From NCBI RefSeq assembly GCF_900155915.1, contig NZ_FTPO01000001.1, forward strand, positions 496,001 through 560,000: a stretch of DNA of 64,000 nt, given 5' to 3'. Under the pieces are notes generated by a model, which was not told where the DNA came from, ran no database searches, and saw only the letters and a list, made by a program, of their open reading frames with translations. This document shows, one piece after another, positions 8,827-17,054 of the stretch. Origin of the DNA: Microbacterium sp. RU33B. GTDB taxonomy: Bacteria; Actinomycetota; Actinomycetes; Actinomycetales; Microbacteriaceae. Within the stretch, counting starts at the first letter, position 1; every line of letters begins with the position of its first letter. The position numbers and the translations under genes were made by a program.

Positions 8827-10143
8827 GTGACCCTGATCGATCTGACCCCTCGCGCGGTGACGGCCCCGCGCCTCGCGACGCTGCCCGTCGCGATCATCGG
8901 TGCCGGCCCGATCGGCCTGGCGGCCGCGGCGAACCTCCTGGAGCGGGGGATCGACTTCCTGGTCTTCGAGATCGGTGACGACGTCGCCGCCTCCGTCCGT
9001 TCGTGGGGGCACACGCGCCTGTTCTCGCCGTGGAAGCACCTGGTCGATCCGGCCTCGCGCCGTCTGCTGGAGTCCGAGGGCTGGACGCTCCCCGACCCGG
9101 ATCGTGCGCCCGCCGGTGCCGAGCTCGTCGAGCGCTACATCGCGCCGCTCGCCGCGCTCGACGGGATCGCCGCCCGCACGCGGACGCGGACCGAGGTGAT
9201 CGGCGTCAGTCGAGACGGGATGGATCGCACCCGGAGTCAGGGGAGGGCGTCGACTCCCTTCTCCGTTCGCATCCGCACCGCGTCGGGGGCGATCGAGGAT
9301 GTCGCCGCGCGCGCCGTGATCGACGCCTCGGGGACCTACCTGTCGCCGAATCCGCTGTCCTCCAGCGGTCTCGATCTGCGCGGGATGTCTGAGATCGCCG
9401 ACCGGGTCACCGCGGCGCTGCCCGATGTCCTGGGGCGGGACCGGGCGCAGTTCGCCGGCCGACGGGTGACCGTCGTGGGAGCCGGGCACTCCGCGGCGAA
9501 CACCCTGCTCGCGCTGGTGAAGCTCGCGCGGGAGGAGCCGGGCACGAGCGTCACCTGGCTCATCCGCAACGCGCGGGCCGCGCGGGTGTCGTCCTCGCCC
9601 GACGACGAGCTGATCGGCCGCGCGCACCTCGGCAGTCGCGTCGACCGCGCCGTGGAAGGCGGCGACATCGCCCTCGTCGACAGCTTCGAGATCGTCCGCG
9701 CCCGCCGCGTCGACGACGGGCTCGAGCTGGTGGGGCACCGCCGCGGCGAGGTCGTGTCGCATCCCGCCGACGTCGTCGTCAACGCGACAGGATTCCGCCC
9801 CGACCTCGCCATGCTGCGCGAGGTCCGTCTGGATCTCGACGAGATCGTGGAGGCGCCCCGCCGCCTGGCCCCCCTCATCGATCCGAATGTGCACTCCTGC
9901 GGCACGGTCGAGCCGCACGGGTTCCGCGAACTCACCCATCCCGAGCCCGGGTTCTTCATCGTGGGGATGAAATCGTACGGGCGGGCGCCCACATTCCTGC
10001 TCGCCACCGGCTACGAGCAGGTGCGATCCGTGGCCGCATGGCTGGCGGGTGACACGGCATCGGCGGTGAAGGTCGATCTGGTCCTCCCGGCGACGGGAGT
10101 GTGCTCGACGGATGCCGCCGCCGGCGGCGGATGCTGCTCGTGA
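8827..10143 (+). CDS. Flavin-dependent monooxygenase of the arsenic island (ArsO-like)
   Basis: 438 residues. An FAD-binding loop AIIGAGPIGLAAAANLLERG at residue 24, an NADP-binding loop VTVVGAGHSAANTLLAL near residue 217 and the late NATGFRPDL motif mark a class B flavin monooxygenase/NAD(P)-binding oxidoreductase. Proteins of this family occur in arsenic operons (ArsO), where a role in modifying arsenite or organoarsenicals is proposed but not well established. The C-terminus is an odd GGGCCS tail, a possible As(III)-thiol site. The GTG follows GGGAGG by four bases; the 3' end overlaps the acetyltransferase start (GTGA). Confidence 0.82.
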   Translation: MTLIDLTPRAVTAPRLATLPVAIIGAGPIGLAAAANLLERGIDFLVFEIGDDVAASVRSWGHTRLFSPWKHLVDPASRRLLESEGWTLPDPDRAPAGAELVERYIAPLAALDGIAARTRTRTEVIGVSRDGMDRTRSQGRASTPFSVRIRTASGAIEDVAARAVIDASGTYLSPNPLSSSGLDLRGMSEIADRVTAALPDVLGRDRAQFAGRRVTVVGAGHSAANTLLALVKLAREEPGTSVTWLIRNARAARVSSSPDDELIGRAHLGSRVDRAVEGGDIALVDSFEIVRARRVDDGLELVGHRRGEVVSHPADVVVNATGFRPDLAMLREVRLDLDEIVEAPRRLAPLIDPNVHSCGTVEPHGFRELTHPEPGFFIVGMKSYGRAPTFLLATGYEQVRSVAAWLAGDTASAVKVDLVLPATGVCSTDAAAGGGCCS

Positions 10144-10670
10144 CCGCGCTGCGCGCGATGCGGGCGTCGGACTGGCCCGACGTGGAGAGGATCTACGGCC
10201 AGGGGATCGCCGACGGCGAAGCGACTTTCGAGACCGCGACTCCGACCTGGGAGGCATTCGACGCGAGCCGGCTGTCGTTCGGACGCCTCGTCGCGCTCGA
10301 CGACGCTGCCGCCGTGGTCGGCTGGGTGGCCGCGTCGCCGGTGTCCGCGCGCGAGGCCTATCGCGGAGTCGTCGAGCACTCGGTCTACATCGCTCGCGAC
10401 GCGCGCGGCCGAGGTATCGGGCGGCTTCTCCTCGACGCGTTCATCGATGCCACCGAACGCGAGGAGGTCTGGACGATCCAATCGAGCATCTTCCCCGAGA
10501 ACGCGGCGAGTGCGCGGCTCCACGAGTTGTGCGGCTGCCGCGTCGTCGGCCACCGCGAGCGGATCGCCCGGACCGGCGTCGGACCGCGCGCGGGGGAATG
10601 GCGCAACACGCTCCTGATCGAGCGGCGCAGCCGAAAGGTCGGCGCCGACGCGCGTGACGTCGACCGGTGA
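10140..10670 (+). CDS. arsN1: GNAT N-acetyltransferase, ArsN1/phosphinothricin-acetyltransferase type
   Basis: 176 residues. MRASDWPDVERIYGQGIADG and the following GEATFET match the phosphinothricin/arsinothricin acetyltransferase group, and ARDARGRGIGRLLLDAFI is the acetyl-CoA pyrophosphate loop. In arsenic islands this enzyme acetylates the amino group of arsinothricin, an organoarsenical antibiotic; acetylation of other phosphinic amino acids is the alternative. I chose the GTG at 10140 because it overlaps the preceding stop codon (translational coupling) and matches the usual N-terminus; an ATG at 10131 is possible. Confidence 0.85.
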   Translation: MTALRAMRASDWPDVERIYGQGIADGEATFETATPTWEAFDASRLSFGRLVALDDAAAVVGWVAASPVSAREAYRGVVEHSVYIARDARGRGIGRLLLDAFIDATEREEVWTIQSSIFPENAASARLHELCGCRVVGHRERIARTGVGPRAGEWRNTLLIERRSRKVGADARDVDR

Positions 10671-10710
10671 TGAGGTGCGGGGTCCGTCGCCCCGGGAGTG
10701 ATCCCGCTCG

Positions 10711-10726
10711 ATAGACTGCCGTCTAT
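10711..10726. promoter_or_regulatory. ArsR-type operator C, covering promoter and start codon of the arsR-arsC fusion
   Basis: ATAGACTGCCGTCTAT is a palindrome of design ATAGAC-N4-GTCTAT, one base per half different from operators A and B. Its TAGACT (10712-10717) is also a good -10 element seven bases before the ATG at 10725, so the transcript would be leaderless and the operator ends inside the start codon. Confidence 0.75.
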
Positions 10727-11642
10727 GGATCGTCCGGTGGATGCGCGAGGGCTCACGACGATCGGCGATCCGACGCGGGCGCGCATCCTCCGCATCATCC
10801 GCGAGTCCGTCGAGGGCCGCGCGCTCGTCGGGACGCTCGCCGAGACTCTCGGTCTGCGTCAGCCGACCGTGAGTCACCACATGAAGGCGCTCCTCGCCGA
10901 CGGCGTCGTCGTCCGCGAACCCGACGGACGTCGCGCGTGGTACTCGATCGCTCCCGAGCGCCTCGAGCGGGTCGACGCTCTGCTGGGCGATGTCGATCTC
11001 GCGACGGTCGCTCCCGACCTCACCCGCATCACCGCCGATCTGGCTCTGCGGTTCCGCGGCTCGTTCGGTCCGGAGACCGTCGCCGCCACGGTTGCGGAGA
11101 GCTTCGGGCTGCTCTCGCAGAGCGGCTCCTCCCACGCTCTCGGAAGCCGCACGGCGGCGTTCGCCGCCGATCGGCTCGCCGCGCTCGGCGCCGCCGCCGA
11201 CCGGGTCGCCGGCTCGAGGCCGCCGACGGTCCTGTTCGTGTGCGTGCAGAACGCCGGGCGATCGCAGCTCGCCGGAGGCATCCTGCGCCAGCTCGCCGGT
11301 GACAGAGTGGTCGTTCGCACCGCGGGGTCAGCCCCGGCGCCCGACGTGCGTTCGACCATCGCGACGGCACTCGAGGAGATCGGCGTCGCGCTGGGAGGGG
11401 AGTTCCCCAAGCCGCTGACCGATGACGCGGTGCGCGCGGCCGATGTGGTGGTGACGATGGGATGCGGCGACGCATGCCCGGTCTACCCCGGACGCCGATA
11501 CCTCGACTGGGATCTCGAAGACCCCGTGGGCAAGTCGCTCGACCGCGTCCGCGGCATCCGTGACGACATCGACGCCCGCGTCCGCATGCTCCTGGCGGAG
11601 CTCGAGAGCGAGAGTTCTCCGGCCGTTCACATCGTCGCATAG
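10725..11642 (+). CDS. ArsR-helical domain-ArsC fusion (regulator-arsenate reductase)
   Basis: 305 residues in three parts. Residues 5-90: ArsR-type winged helix-turn-helix (TLGLRQPTVSHHMKAL). Residues 100-165: a three-helix bundle like that at the N-terminus of the protein at 12097. Residues 167-300: low-molecular-weight-phosphatase-type arsenate reductase with C173-VQNAGRS, the MGCGDACP cysteines and YLDWDLEDP. The HTH part contains no cysteine, so it cannot bind arsenite like the neighbouring ArsR; any sensing must come through the reductase part. The ATG lies seven bases behind a -10 hexamer and there is no ribosome-binding site, indicating a leaderless message. Confidence 0.88.
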   Translation: MDRPVDARGLTTIGDPTRARILRIIRESVEGRALVGTLAETLGLRQPTVSHHMKALLADGVVVREPDGRRAWYSIAPERLERVDALLGDVDLATVAPDLTRITADLALRFRGSFGPETVAATVAESFGLLSQSGSSHALGSRTAAFAADRLAALGAAADRVAGSRPPTVLFVCVQNAGRSQLAGGILRQLAGDRVVVRTAGSAPAPDVRSTIATALEEIGVALGGEFPKPLTDDAVRAADVVVTMGCGDACPVYPGRRYLDWDLEDPVGKSLDRVRGIRDDIDARVRMLLAELESESSPAVHIVA

Positions 11643-11656
11643 ATCATGGTCTATGC
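11637..11656. promoter_or_regulatory. ArsR-type operator D (arsC promoter)
   Basis: GCATAGATCATGGTCTATGC has perfect 7-base arms (GCATAGA/TCTATGC) and the same spacing as operator C. It overlaps the fusion gene's stop codon and a TATGCT -10 hexamer (11652-11657), giving the two downstream arsC genes their own repressible promoter. Confidence 0.72.
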
Positions 11657-11683
11657 TTTCTCACGAGAGAGAGCGAGAACCCC

Positions 11684-12100
11684 ATGAGCGCCAAGCCCAC
11701 CGTCCTGTTCGTATGCGTCCACAACGCCGGACGATCCCAGATGGCCGCAGGCTTCCTGCGCGCCCTCGCCGGAGATGCCGTCGAGGTGCTGTCGGCCGGG
11801 TCGGCGCCGAAGGACACCATCAATCCCATCGCGGTCGAAGCGATGGCCGAGGAGGGGATCGACATCGCGGGCCACACGCCCAAGGTGCTGACGGTCGAGG
11901 CGGTCCGCGAATCCGACGTCGTCATCACGATGGGATGCGGCGATGCCTGCCCGATCTTCCCCGGCAAGCGCTACGAGGACTGGGAGCTCGACGACCCGGC
12001 AGGTCAGGGCATCGACGCCGTGCGCCCCATCCGCGACGAGATCCGCGGCCGCATCGAGGCCCTGATCGCCGATCTGCTCCCCGAGCGGGGTGCGGCGTGA
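11684..12100 (+). CDS. arsC: Arsenate reductase, LMW-phosphatase fold (arsenate-mycothiol transferase type)
   Basis: 138 residues, single domain. The P-loop C11-VHNAGRS binds arsenate; MGCGDACPIFPGKRYEDW carries the second Cys pair and the DW-x-LDDP segment the catalytic Asp. Actinobacterial enzymes of this type form an arseno-mycothiol adduct that mycoredoxin reduces; a thioredoxin-linked mechanism is the alternative. GAGAGAG precedes the ATG. It is coupled to the next arsC gene by a four-base overlap. Confidence 0.92.
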   Translation: MSAKPTVLFVCVHNAGRSQMAAGFLRALAGDAVEVLSAGSAPKDTINPIAVEAMAEEGIDIAGHTPKVLTVEAVRESDVVITMGCGDACPIFPGKRYEDWELDDPAGQGIDAVRPIRDEIRGRIEALIADLLPERGAA

Positions 12101-12741
12101 GCGACGCCCGCGGTCACGCCCCGCTGCTCTCGCCCGACTCGGTGCTGCACCGGGTGGCGGAGCGTCTGGCCGACCAGTTCGCCGGGATGGTCGGGGAGGA
12201 GACCGCCGAGCGCGTCGTCTTCGAGTCGTACGCCGCGCTGGCGCGCACAGCCGGTGTGCGCACGCACCTGCCCACTCTGACCGAGAAGTTCGCGAGGGAT
12301 CGCCTAACCGCGCTTGCTCAGTCCCGGGGGCTCATCCTCACGCGGGTGCCCGAGGTGCTCTTCGTGTGCGTGCAGAACTCCGGCCGATCGCAGATGGCGG
12401 CCGCCCTGACGCGCCGCCTGGCCGGGGATCGGGTGCACGTGCGCACCGCCGGGTCGCAGCCGGCCGGAAGCATCCTTCCCGACGTGATCACCGTCTTGGC
12501 CGAAGACGACCTCGACGTCAGCGAGGAGTTCCCCAAGCCCCTGACCGACGATGTCGTGCGTGCGGCGGACGCCGTCATCACGATGGGATGCGGCGACGCC
12601 TGCCCGATCTACCCGGGCAAGCGGTACCTGGACTGGCGCCTCGAAGATCCGGCCGGACTCGATCTCGACGGCGTCCGCCGTGTCCGCGACGAGATCCGGG
12701 CGCTTGTCGAGACCCTGCTTGAGGAGCTCGTCGGGACCTGA
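12097..12741 (+). CDS. arsC: Arsenate reductase with N-terminal three-helix domain
   Basis: 214 residues. Residues 10-80 form a helical bundle (VLHRVAERLADQFAGMVG) found in front of some actinobacterial ArsC proteins; residues 85-210 are the reductase with C91-VQNSGRS, MGCGDACPIYPGKRYLDW and LEDP. It is closer in sequence to the reductase half of the ArsR-ArsC fusion than to the single-domain ArsC before it. GTG overlaps the upstream TGA. The helical part may mediate dimerisation. Confidence 0.9.
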   Translation: MSDARGHAPLLSPDSVLHRVAERLADQFAGMVGEETAERVVFESYAALARTAGVRTHLPTLTEKFARDRLTALAQSRGLILTRVPEVLFVCVQNSGRSQMAAALTRRLAGDRVHVRTAGSQPAGSILPDVITVLAEDDLDVSEEFPKPLTDDVVRAADAVITMGCGDACPIYPGKRYLDWRLEDPAGLDLDGVRRVRDEIRALVETLLEELVGT

Positions 12742-12906
12742 GCCCGTCCCGGTGCTCTCCGCCCCGCTTCCCTGCAGCTGATACCACGCGCGCCGGGACC
12801 TGTCCATGCGCACCGGGTGACGCGGGCCTGACCCTATCGTTGCTCGACGAGGGAGGCGTGGACCGCCCTCGGAAGGGACCGGCGTGGGCATCGGCGACGG
12901 ACGAAC

Positions 12907-13659
12907 GTGACAGCGGTGACGGAGCGTGCGGACACGCGAGACGCCCGCGACGGCCGGCGGCCGATCGCACTCACCGTGGGCGTCGTCGCGGCCGTCGCGT
13001 TCGTGATGCTCCGCGTCGTCGTGGCGATCGGCGCACACGAGCCGCTCGCGGTGGACGTCTGGTGGCACGACCTCATGCTGCGGTCGCTGACCGACGCCGG
13101 GATCGTCGTCGCGTGGGTGCCGGCGATCGTGGGCGGCACGCTCGGCATGATCGTCGTCGGCGTCGTGATCATCGCGCTGTTCCTGTGGCGCCGGAGGCGG
13201 TGGGATGCCGCCACCGTGGCGGCGGCCATGGTCGTCGTCGTCGCGATCGGCGCGCCGATGGCGGCGATCATCGCGCGCACCCGCCCCTCGGACTCCCTCG
13301 CGGAGCGGATGGCGACGTCTTTCCCCTCGGGGCACACCGCCGTCGCGACGACGGTCGCGGTCATCCTCGGCCTTCTGCTGCGTCGATGGCACGTCTGGGT
13401 GCTCGGCGGGGGATGGGTGCTGCTGATGATGTGGAGCCGCACCTACCTGCAAGCGCACTGGCTCAGCGACGTGGTGGCTGGGCTCCTCGAAGGCGTCGCC
13501 GTGGCCACCCTCGTGTGGGTCGCCGTCGAGACCGTGCGCGACAGACGTGGCCTCCGGCGCGCGCAGACCGCGCACCCTTCGCACCCCGACCTGCCCCACA
13601 CCGCCCCGCTCGACACCGCCCCGCTCGACACCCCGACGAAAGGCTCCCCTCCCTCATGA
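12907..13659 (+). CDS. PAP2-family membrane phosphatase
   Basis: 250 residues, about six membrane spans. The three phosphatase motifs are present: ARTRPSDSL near residue 120, FPSGHTA near 140, and SRTYLQAHWLSDVVAG near 180 with the catalytic His. Likely substrates are lipid phosphates such as undecaprenyl pyrophosphate or phosphatidate, hydrolysed on the outer face. The C-terminal tail contains the repeat LDTAPLDT produced by a 15-bp tandem duplication. A weak GGAC precedes the GTG. The stop overlaps the next gene's ATG (ATGA). Confidence 0.88.
   Translation: MTAVTERADTRDARDGRRPIALTVGVVAAVAFVMLRVVVAIGAHEPLAVDVWWHDLMLRSLTDAGIVVAWVPAIVGGTLGMIVVGVVIIALFLWRRRRWDAATVAAAMVVVVAIGAPMAAIIARTRPSDSLAERMATSFPSGHTAVATTVAVILGLLLRRWHVWVLGGGWVLLMMWSRTYLQAHWLSDVVAGLLEGVAVATLVWVAVETVRDRRGLRRAQTAHPSHPDLPHTAPLDTAPLDTPTKGSPPS
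13598..13632 (+). repeat. 15-bp tandem repeat, two units plus part of a third
   Basis: The unit ACACCGCCCCGCTCG is repeated exactly at 13598 and 13613, with ACACC beginning again at 13628. As 15 is a multiple of three, it adds amino acids (TAPLD) to the PAP2 tail without shifting frame; copy number may vary between strains. Confidence 0.8.
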
Positions 13660-14462
13660 CCTCGAACACTCCCGAGTCGGCCGCGCGCGCCGCGCAGGAC
13701 TCCACGGCCTTCCGGATCCTCGCCCGGGTCGGCTACGTCGTGCTCGGCATCCTCCACCTCTTCATCGGCGGGATCGCGATCTCCATCGCCACCGGCGGCG
13801 GCGGTCAGGCAGACCAGGGCGGGGCGATGGAGGCGATCCGGCAGACACCCGTCGGCATCGCCATCCTCTGGATCATCGTGATCGGCCTGCTCGCCCTGGC
13901 CGTCTGGCAGATCGCCGAAGCCCTGGTCGAGAACGACCCGGATGCCAAGAAGAAGTGGGCACACCGGGTCAAGTTCATCGGCACGGCCGTCGCGTACCTC
14001 GCCATCGCGGGCACTGCCCTGGTGTACGCGCTCGGCGGGCAGTCCGAGTCCTCGGACTCCTCGCAGTCGCTCAGCGCGCAGCTGCTGGCTGTGCCGGCGG
14101 GCGTGGTGCTGCTGATCCTTGTCGGCCTCGTCGTCGCTGGAATCGGGATCGCGTTCATCGTGCGCGGCATCGCGCGCGCCTTCGAGAAGCACCTCGATCT
14201 GCCCTCGGGAACCGCGAAGAAGGGCATCGTGGCCTTCGGTGTCGCAGGCTACGTCGCGAAGGGCATCGCCGTGGCGGTGGCGGGGGTGCTGTTCGTGGTC
14301 GCGGCGATCACGCACGACCCCGAGACCGCCGGAGGGCTGGACGGCGCACTCCGCTCTCTCGCCGGACTTCCGTTCGGAGCGGTCATCCTCTGGATCGTGG
14401 GGGCAGGACTCGCCCTGTACGGACTGTTCTGCTTCGCGCGGGCGCGCTACGCCCGGATGTGA
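13656..14462 (+). CDS. DUF1206 membrane protein
   Basis: 268 residues with six hydrophobic spans arranged as three repeated pairs (GYVVLGILHLFIGGIAISIA; FIGTAVAYLAIAGTALVYAL; VAGYVAKGIAVAVAGVLF), the pattern of the DUF1206 family. Function unknown. The ATG overlaps the stop of the PAP2 gene, so the two are translationally coupled. It converges on the DyP peroxidase gene, with the duplicated 76-bp segment in the gap. Confidence 0.85.
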   Translation: MTSNTPESAARAAQDSTAFRILARVGYVVLGILHLFIGGIAISIATGGGGQADQGGAMEAIRQTPVGIAILWIIVIGLLALAVWQIAEALVENDPDAKKKWAHRVKFIGTAVAYLAIAGTALVYALGGQSESSDSSQSLSAQLLAVPAGVVLLILVGLVVAGIGIAFIVRGIARAFEKHLDLPSGTAKKGIVAFGVAGYVAKGIAVAVAGVLFVVAAITHDPETAGGLDGALRSLAGLPFGAVILWIVGAGLALYGLFCFARARYARM

Positions 14463-14476
14463 GGAGCGTCGCTGAT

Positions 14477-14634
14477 CCGGTGACGGTCGGCCGAGGAGGG
14501 TCTCGGAGATGAAGCCGCCCGGCGCGCAACCGGGCGGGATCGCGAAGACGGCCGACCTCCGGTGACGGTCAGGTGAGGAGGGTCTCGCCGATGAAGCCGC
14601 CCGGCGCGCAACCGGGCGGGATCGCGAAGACGGC
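14477..14634. repeat. 76-bp direct duplication of the end of the DyP gene
   Basis: 14477-14552 and 14559-14634 match at 71 of 76 positions and are separated by six bases. The right copy holds the last codons of the DyP peroxidase gene and its stop; the left copy lies beyond the stop. Each contains CCGCCCGG and CCGGGCGG, able to form an 8-bp hairpin around CGCGCAA. Confidence 0.9.
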
Positions 14635-15795
14635 AGAGCCGATGGGCGTCGTCCACTCGTTGAGCAGGTCCAGCTCGTCGAGGCGACGCTGGATGGGCAC
14701 GAACTGCCGGTCGACGTCGGCCTGGAACGACACGAAGATGAGCCCCGCGTTGGATACCCCGCCCCCGACCGGTGCATCGTCGTAGTTGTAGGCGCGACGG
14801 AAGATCTTCTCCTCCGGGTTCTCGCTGCGCGCACGGCGGAGATGCGAGAACTCGGGGATGACGGGGAATCCCACCGCCGTGGTCACGTCGAAGTCGGGTT
14901 CGTCGAACTCGTCGACCCCGGTGAGGGGGGCGCCGGTGGACTGGAAGCGTCCGACCGACTGGTCGCGCCCACCGCGGTCGAGGCGGTCCCACTTGTCGAG
15001 GTCCATGCGGATGCGCCGGACCACCGCACTCGTGCCGCCGGCGAGCCATCCGTCGTCATTCCACACGACGGCGTCGAACTCCGCCGTGCCGGGGCTCGGG
15101 TTGCTGGTGCCGTCCACCTGGCCGAACAGGTTGCGCATCGTGGTGCCGGGCTTCACCGTCCCGTGCGCTCGACGGAATCCTCGCTGCGTCCACCGAACGG
15201 CGGCGAAGCTGCGGGCATCCTTCAGCAGCATCCGACCGGCATGCGCCACGGTGAGCGGGTCGTCGGAGGCGATCTGCAGCAGAAGGTCGCCGTCGCCGAA
15301 CTCCGGCTGCAGCCGATCCACCGCGAACGCCGGCAGGGGCTTCAGCCATGTCGGCGCGCTGTGCTGCGCGCGCGCGACGAAGCCGGCACCGAACCCGAAC
15401 GTGACCGTGAGGCGGGCGGGCGAGGTCGCGAGCTCGGGCTCGGAGTCCGCCAACGCGGGATCGCCCTGCGTGAGACGTGCCGCATCGTCGGTGAGGATGC
15501 TCATCATGCGGCGCAGTCCGTCGCGGTCGACGTCGGGGAGCAGATCGAGGGCGATGAAGAGTCCGTGCGCCTGCGCGTCGGTGTCGACGCCGGCCTGGTG
15601 CACGCCGTGGAAGGGCACGACGCTCGTCCCGTTGAGCGGCGTCGAGGGGGCACCGGCCGCGGCGGCCGGGTTCCTGATGGCGTAGTCGATGCCGACCGCC
15701 GCGGCGGCGCCGACGCCGGCGACGGCTCCTCCGAGGAGGAACTGTCGCCGGGTCGACCCGCGACGACCGGAACGTGCGTCCCGGTCCGGTGACAT
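14569..15795 (-). CDS. Tat-exported DyP-type haem peroxidase (EfeB-like)
   Basis: 408 residues. The N-terminus has a twin-arginine signal (STRRQFLLGGAVAGVGAAAA), so it is exported folded with haem. The DyP signature GQVDGT is near residue 230 and a haem-ligand His candidate lies in PEFSHLRRARSENP. It should oxidise dyes, phenolics or porphyrins with H2O2; in EfeUOB-like systems it helps iron acquisition. The start overlaps the stop of the PCu(A)C gene by one base, and the group continues upstream with CopC. Confidence 0.92.
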   Translation of the reverse strand: MSPDRDARSGRRGSTRRQFLLGGAVAGVGAAAAVGIDYAIRNPAAAAGAPSTPLNGTSVVPFHGVHQAGVDTDAQAHGLFIALDLLPDVDRDGLRRMMSILTDDAARLTQGDPALADSEPELATSPARLTVTFGFGAGFVARAQHSAPTWLKPLPAFAVDRLQPEFGDGDLLLQIASDDPLTVAHAGRMLLKDARSFAAVRWTQRGFRRAHGTVKPGTTMRNLFGQVDGTSNPSPGTAEFDAVVWNDDGWLAGGTSAVVRRIRMDLDKWDRLDRGGRDQSVGRFQSTGAPLTGVDEFDEPDFDVTTAVGFPVIPEFSHLRRARSENPEEKIFRRAYNYDDAPVGGGVSNAGLIFVSFQADVDRQFVPIQRRLDELDLLNEWTTPIGSAVFAIPPGCAPGGFIGETLLT

Positions 15796-16319
15796 CAGTG
15801 ATCCATGTCCATCTCGTCGCCCTCGTACGTCTCGTTCGCACCGGAGTAGTCCTTGACCGGGGCGGTGAACTCGTACGTGGACTCGTCGGAGAACGTCAGG
15901 ACGAAGGTGACTTCCTCGCCGGCCTTCAGCGGCGCGGTCAAGTCCATCAGCATGATGTGGTTCCCGCCCGGTTCCAGCGCCAGACTCCCGCCCGCGGGGA
16001 TGACGAAGCCTCCGTCGATCTGGCGCATGACCATCTCGCCGGAGTCGTTCTCGACCGTTTCGTGCAGCTCGAGCATGGAGGATGCCTCCGTCGTGGCCGA
16101 CACGACCGTGATGTCGCGGTCGGAGTCGTTGGTCAGTTCGCCGAACGCGGCGGACATGCCCTCGTCGGCGGATTTGACCCATCCGTCGCTGATCGAGACG
16201 GACTCGCTGGCGGTGACGTCCTCCGCGGTGGTGGAGGACGAGGTGGCGCAGCCCGTGAGGGCGAACGCGGCCACGGCGAGGAGGAGGCCGAGCCGGGTGG
16301 TGGTGGTGCGAGAGATCAA
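15795..16319 (-). CDS. PCu(A)C-type copper chaperone lipoprotein
   Basis: 174 residues. A signal peptide ends in the lipobox LTGC. The PCu(A)C domain shows the spaced Met/His ligands: MSAAFGEL, MLELHE, MRQIDGGF and HIMLMD. The tail DEMDMDH adds Met/His side chains. It should bind Cu(I) outside the membrane and pass it on, for example to the cytochrome oxidase CuA site. It is in one operon with the DyP peroxidase and probably CopC. Confidence 0.9.
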   Translation of the reverse strand: MISRTTTTRLGLLLAVAAFALTGCATSSSTTAEDVTASESVSISDGWVKSADEGMSAAFGELTNDSDRDITVVSATTEASSMLELHETVENDSGEMVMRQIDGGFVIPAGGSLALEPGGNHIMLMDLTAPLKAGEEVTFVLTFSDESTYEFTAPVKDYSGANETYEGDEMDMDH

Positions 16320-16352
16320 AACAGTGCCTTTCGAATGGTCCCGCCGGATGCC

Positions 16353-16940
16353 TCAGTCGGCGTCGGGCGGAGTGTCGCCCGGCTGCGCGACGGCAGTCCT
16401 CGGGCGACGGAGGAAACGGATGAGTGCGAAGAGGGCGACCGCGACGGCGGCACCCCCGGCGCCGATCAGGACGACACGGAGCGCGCCCTGATTCTCCTGT
16501 GTGCTCAGACTGTCCACATCCGTCGCGGCGGTGGAGGCGTCGGGTGCGGCCGTGCGCGTGAGAGGTTCGCCGTCGCCGATCGCGAACGGGATGAGTCCGC
16601 TGATCGGATGCCCGTCGGATGACACGACGCGCCAGCGGATCTCGTATCCCGCTGCAGGCATCCCCTCGTCGACGGGCACCGTGACGGTGCCGCGATCGAT
16701 CGTGGGTTCTCCTGCCACCCAGTCCCGGCCGGAGGCGTCGACGACGATGACGGCGGCGCCGATCGTCATGACGTCCGCCGAGAACGTGAGCGAGACCTCC
16801 GTCGGCGCCGCGTCGAGGCGGGCGCCGGCTGCCGGCGTGCTCGCCAAGAGCTCGTCGTGCGCGGACGCGGGTGCCCCTGCGCCGAAGACGACGAGCACGG
16901 CGATCGCGGCAGCGGTGAGGGCAATACGGAATCGGGACAT
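16353..16940 (-). CDS. CopC-domain copper-binding protein with C-terminal membrane anchor
   Basis: 195 residues. After signal cleavage at ASA the mature protein begins HDELLASTPAAG, the N-terminal His that binds copper in CopC; SSDGHPISG supplies the second His. A C-terminal helix (GALRVVLIGAGGAAVAVALF) followed by RRPR anchors it. The ATG at 16940 follows GAGAGGTGG by five bases. It lies before the PCu(A)C gene on the same strand, 33 bases apart. It delivers or buffers periplasm-side copper. Confidence 0.9.
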   Translation of the reverse strand: MSRFRIALTAAAIAVLVVFGAGAPASAHDELLASTPAAGARLDAAPTEVSLTFSADVMTIGAAVIVVDASGRDWVAGEPTIDRGTVTVPVDEGMPAAGYEIRWRVVSSDGHPISGLIPFAIGDGEPLTRTAAPDASTAATDVDSLSTQENQGALRVVLIGAGGAAVAVALFALIRFLRRPRTAVAQPGDTPPDAD

Positions 16941-17054
16941 CGAAGCCACCTCTCGACGCGACCGCCACGGCGGCCGCGTACGCGACATCTGCCCACCCGG
17001 ACGGATGGGACGCGGATCGTGCCGCCGCATCACAGGATGCGAGGGCAGGAGCTG

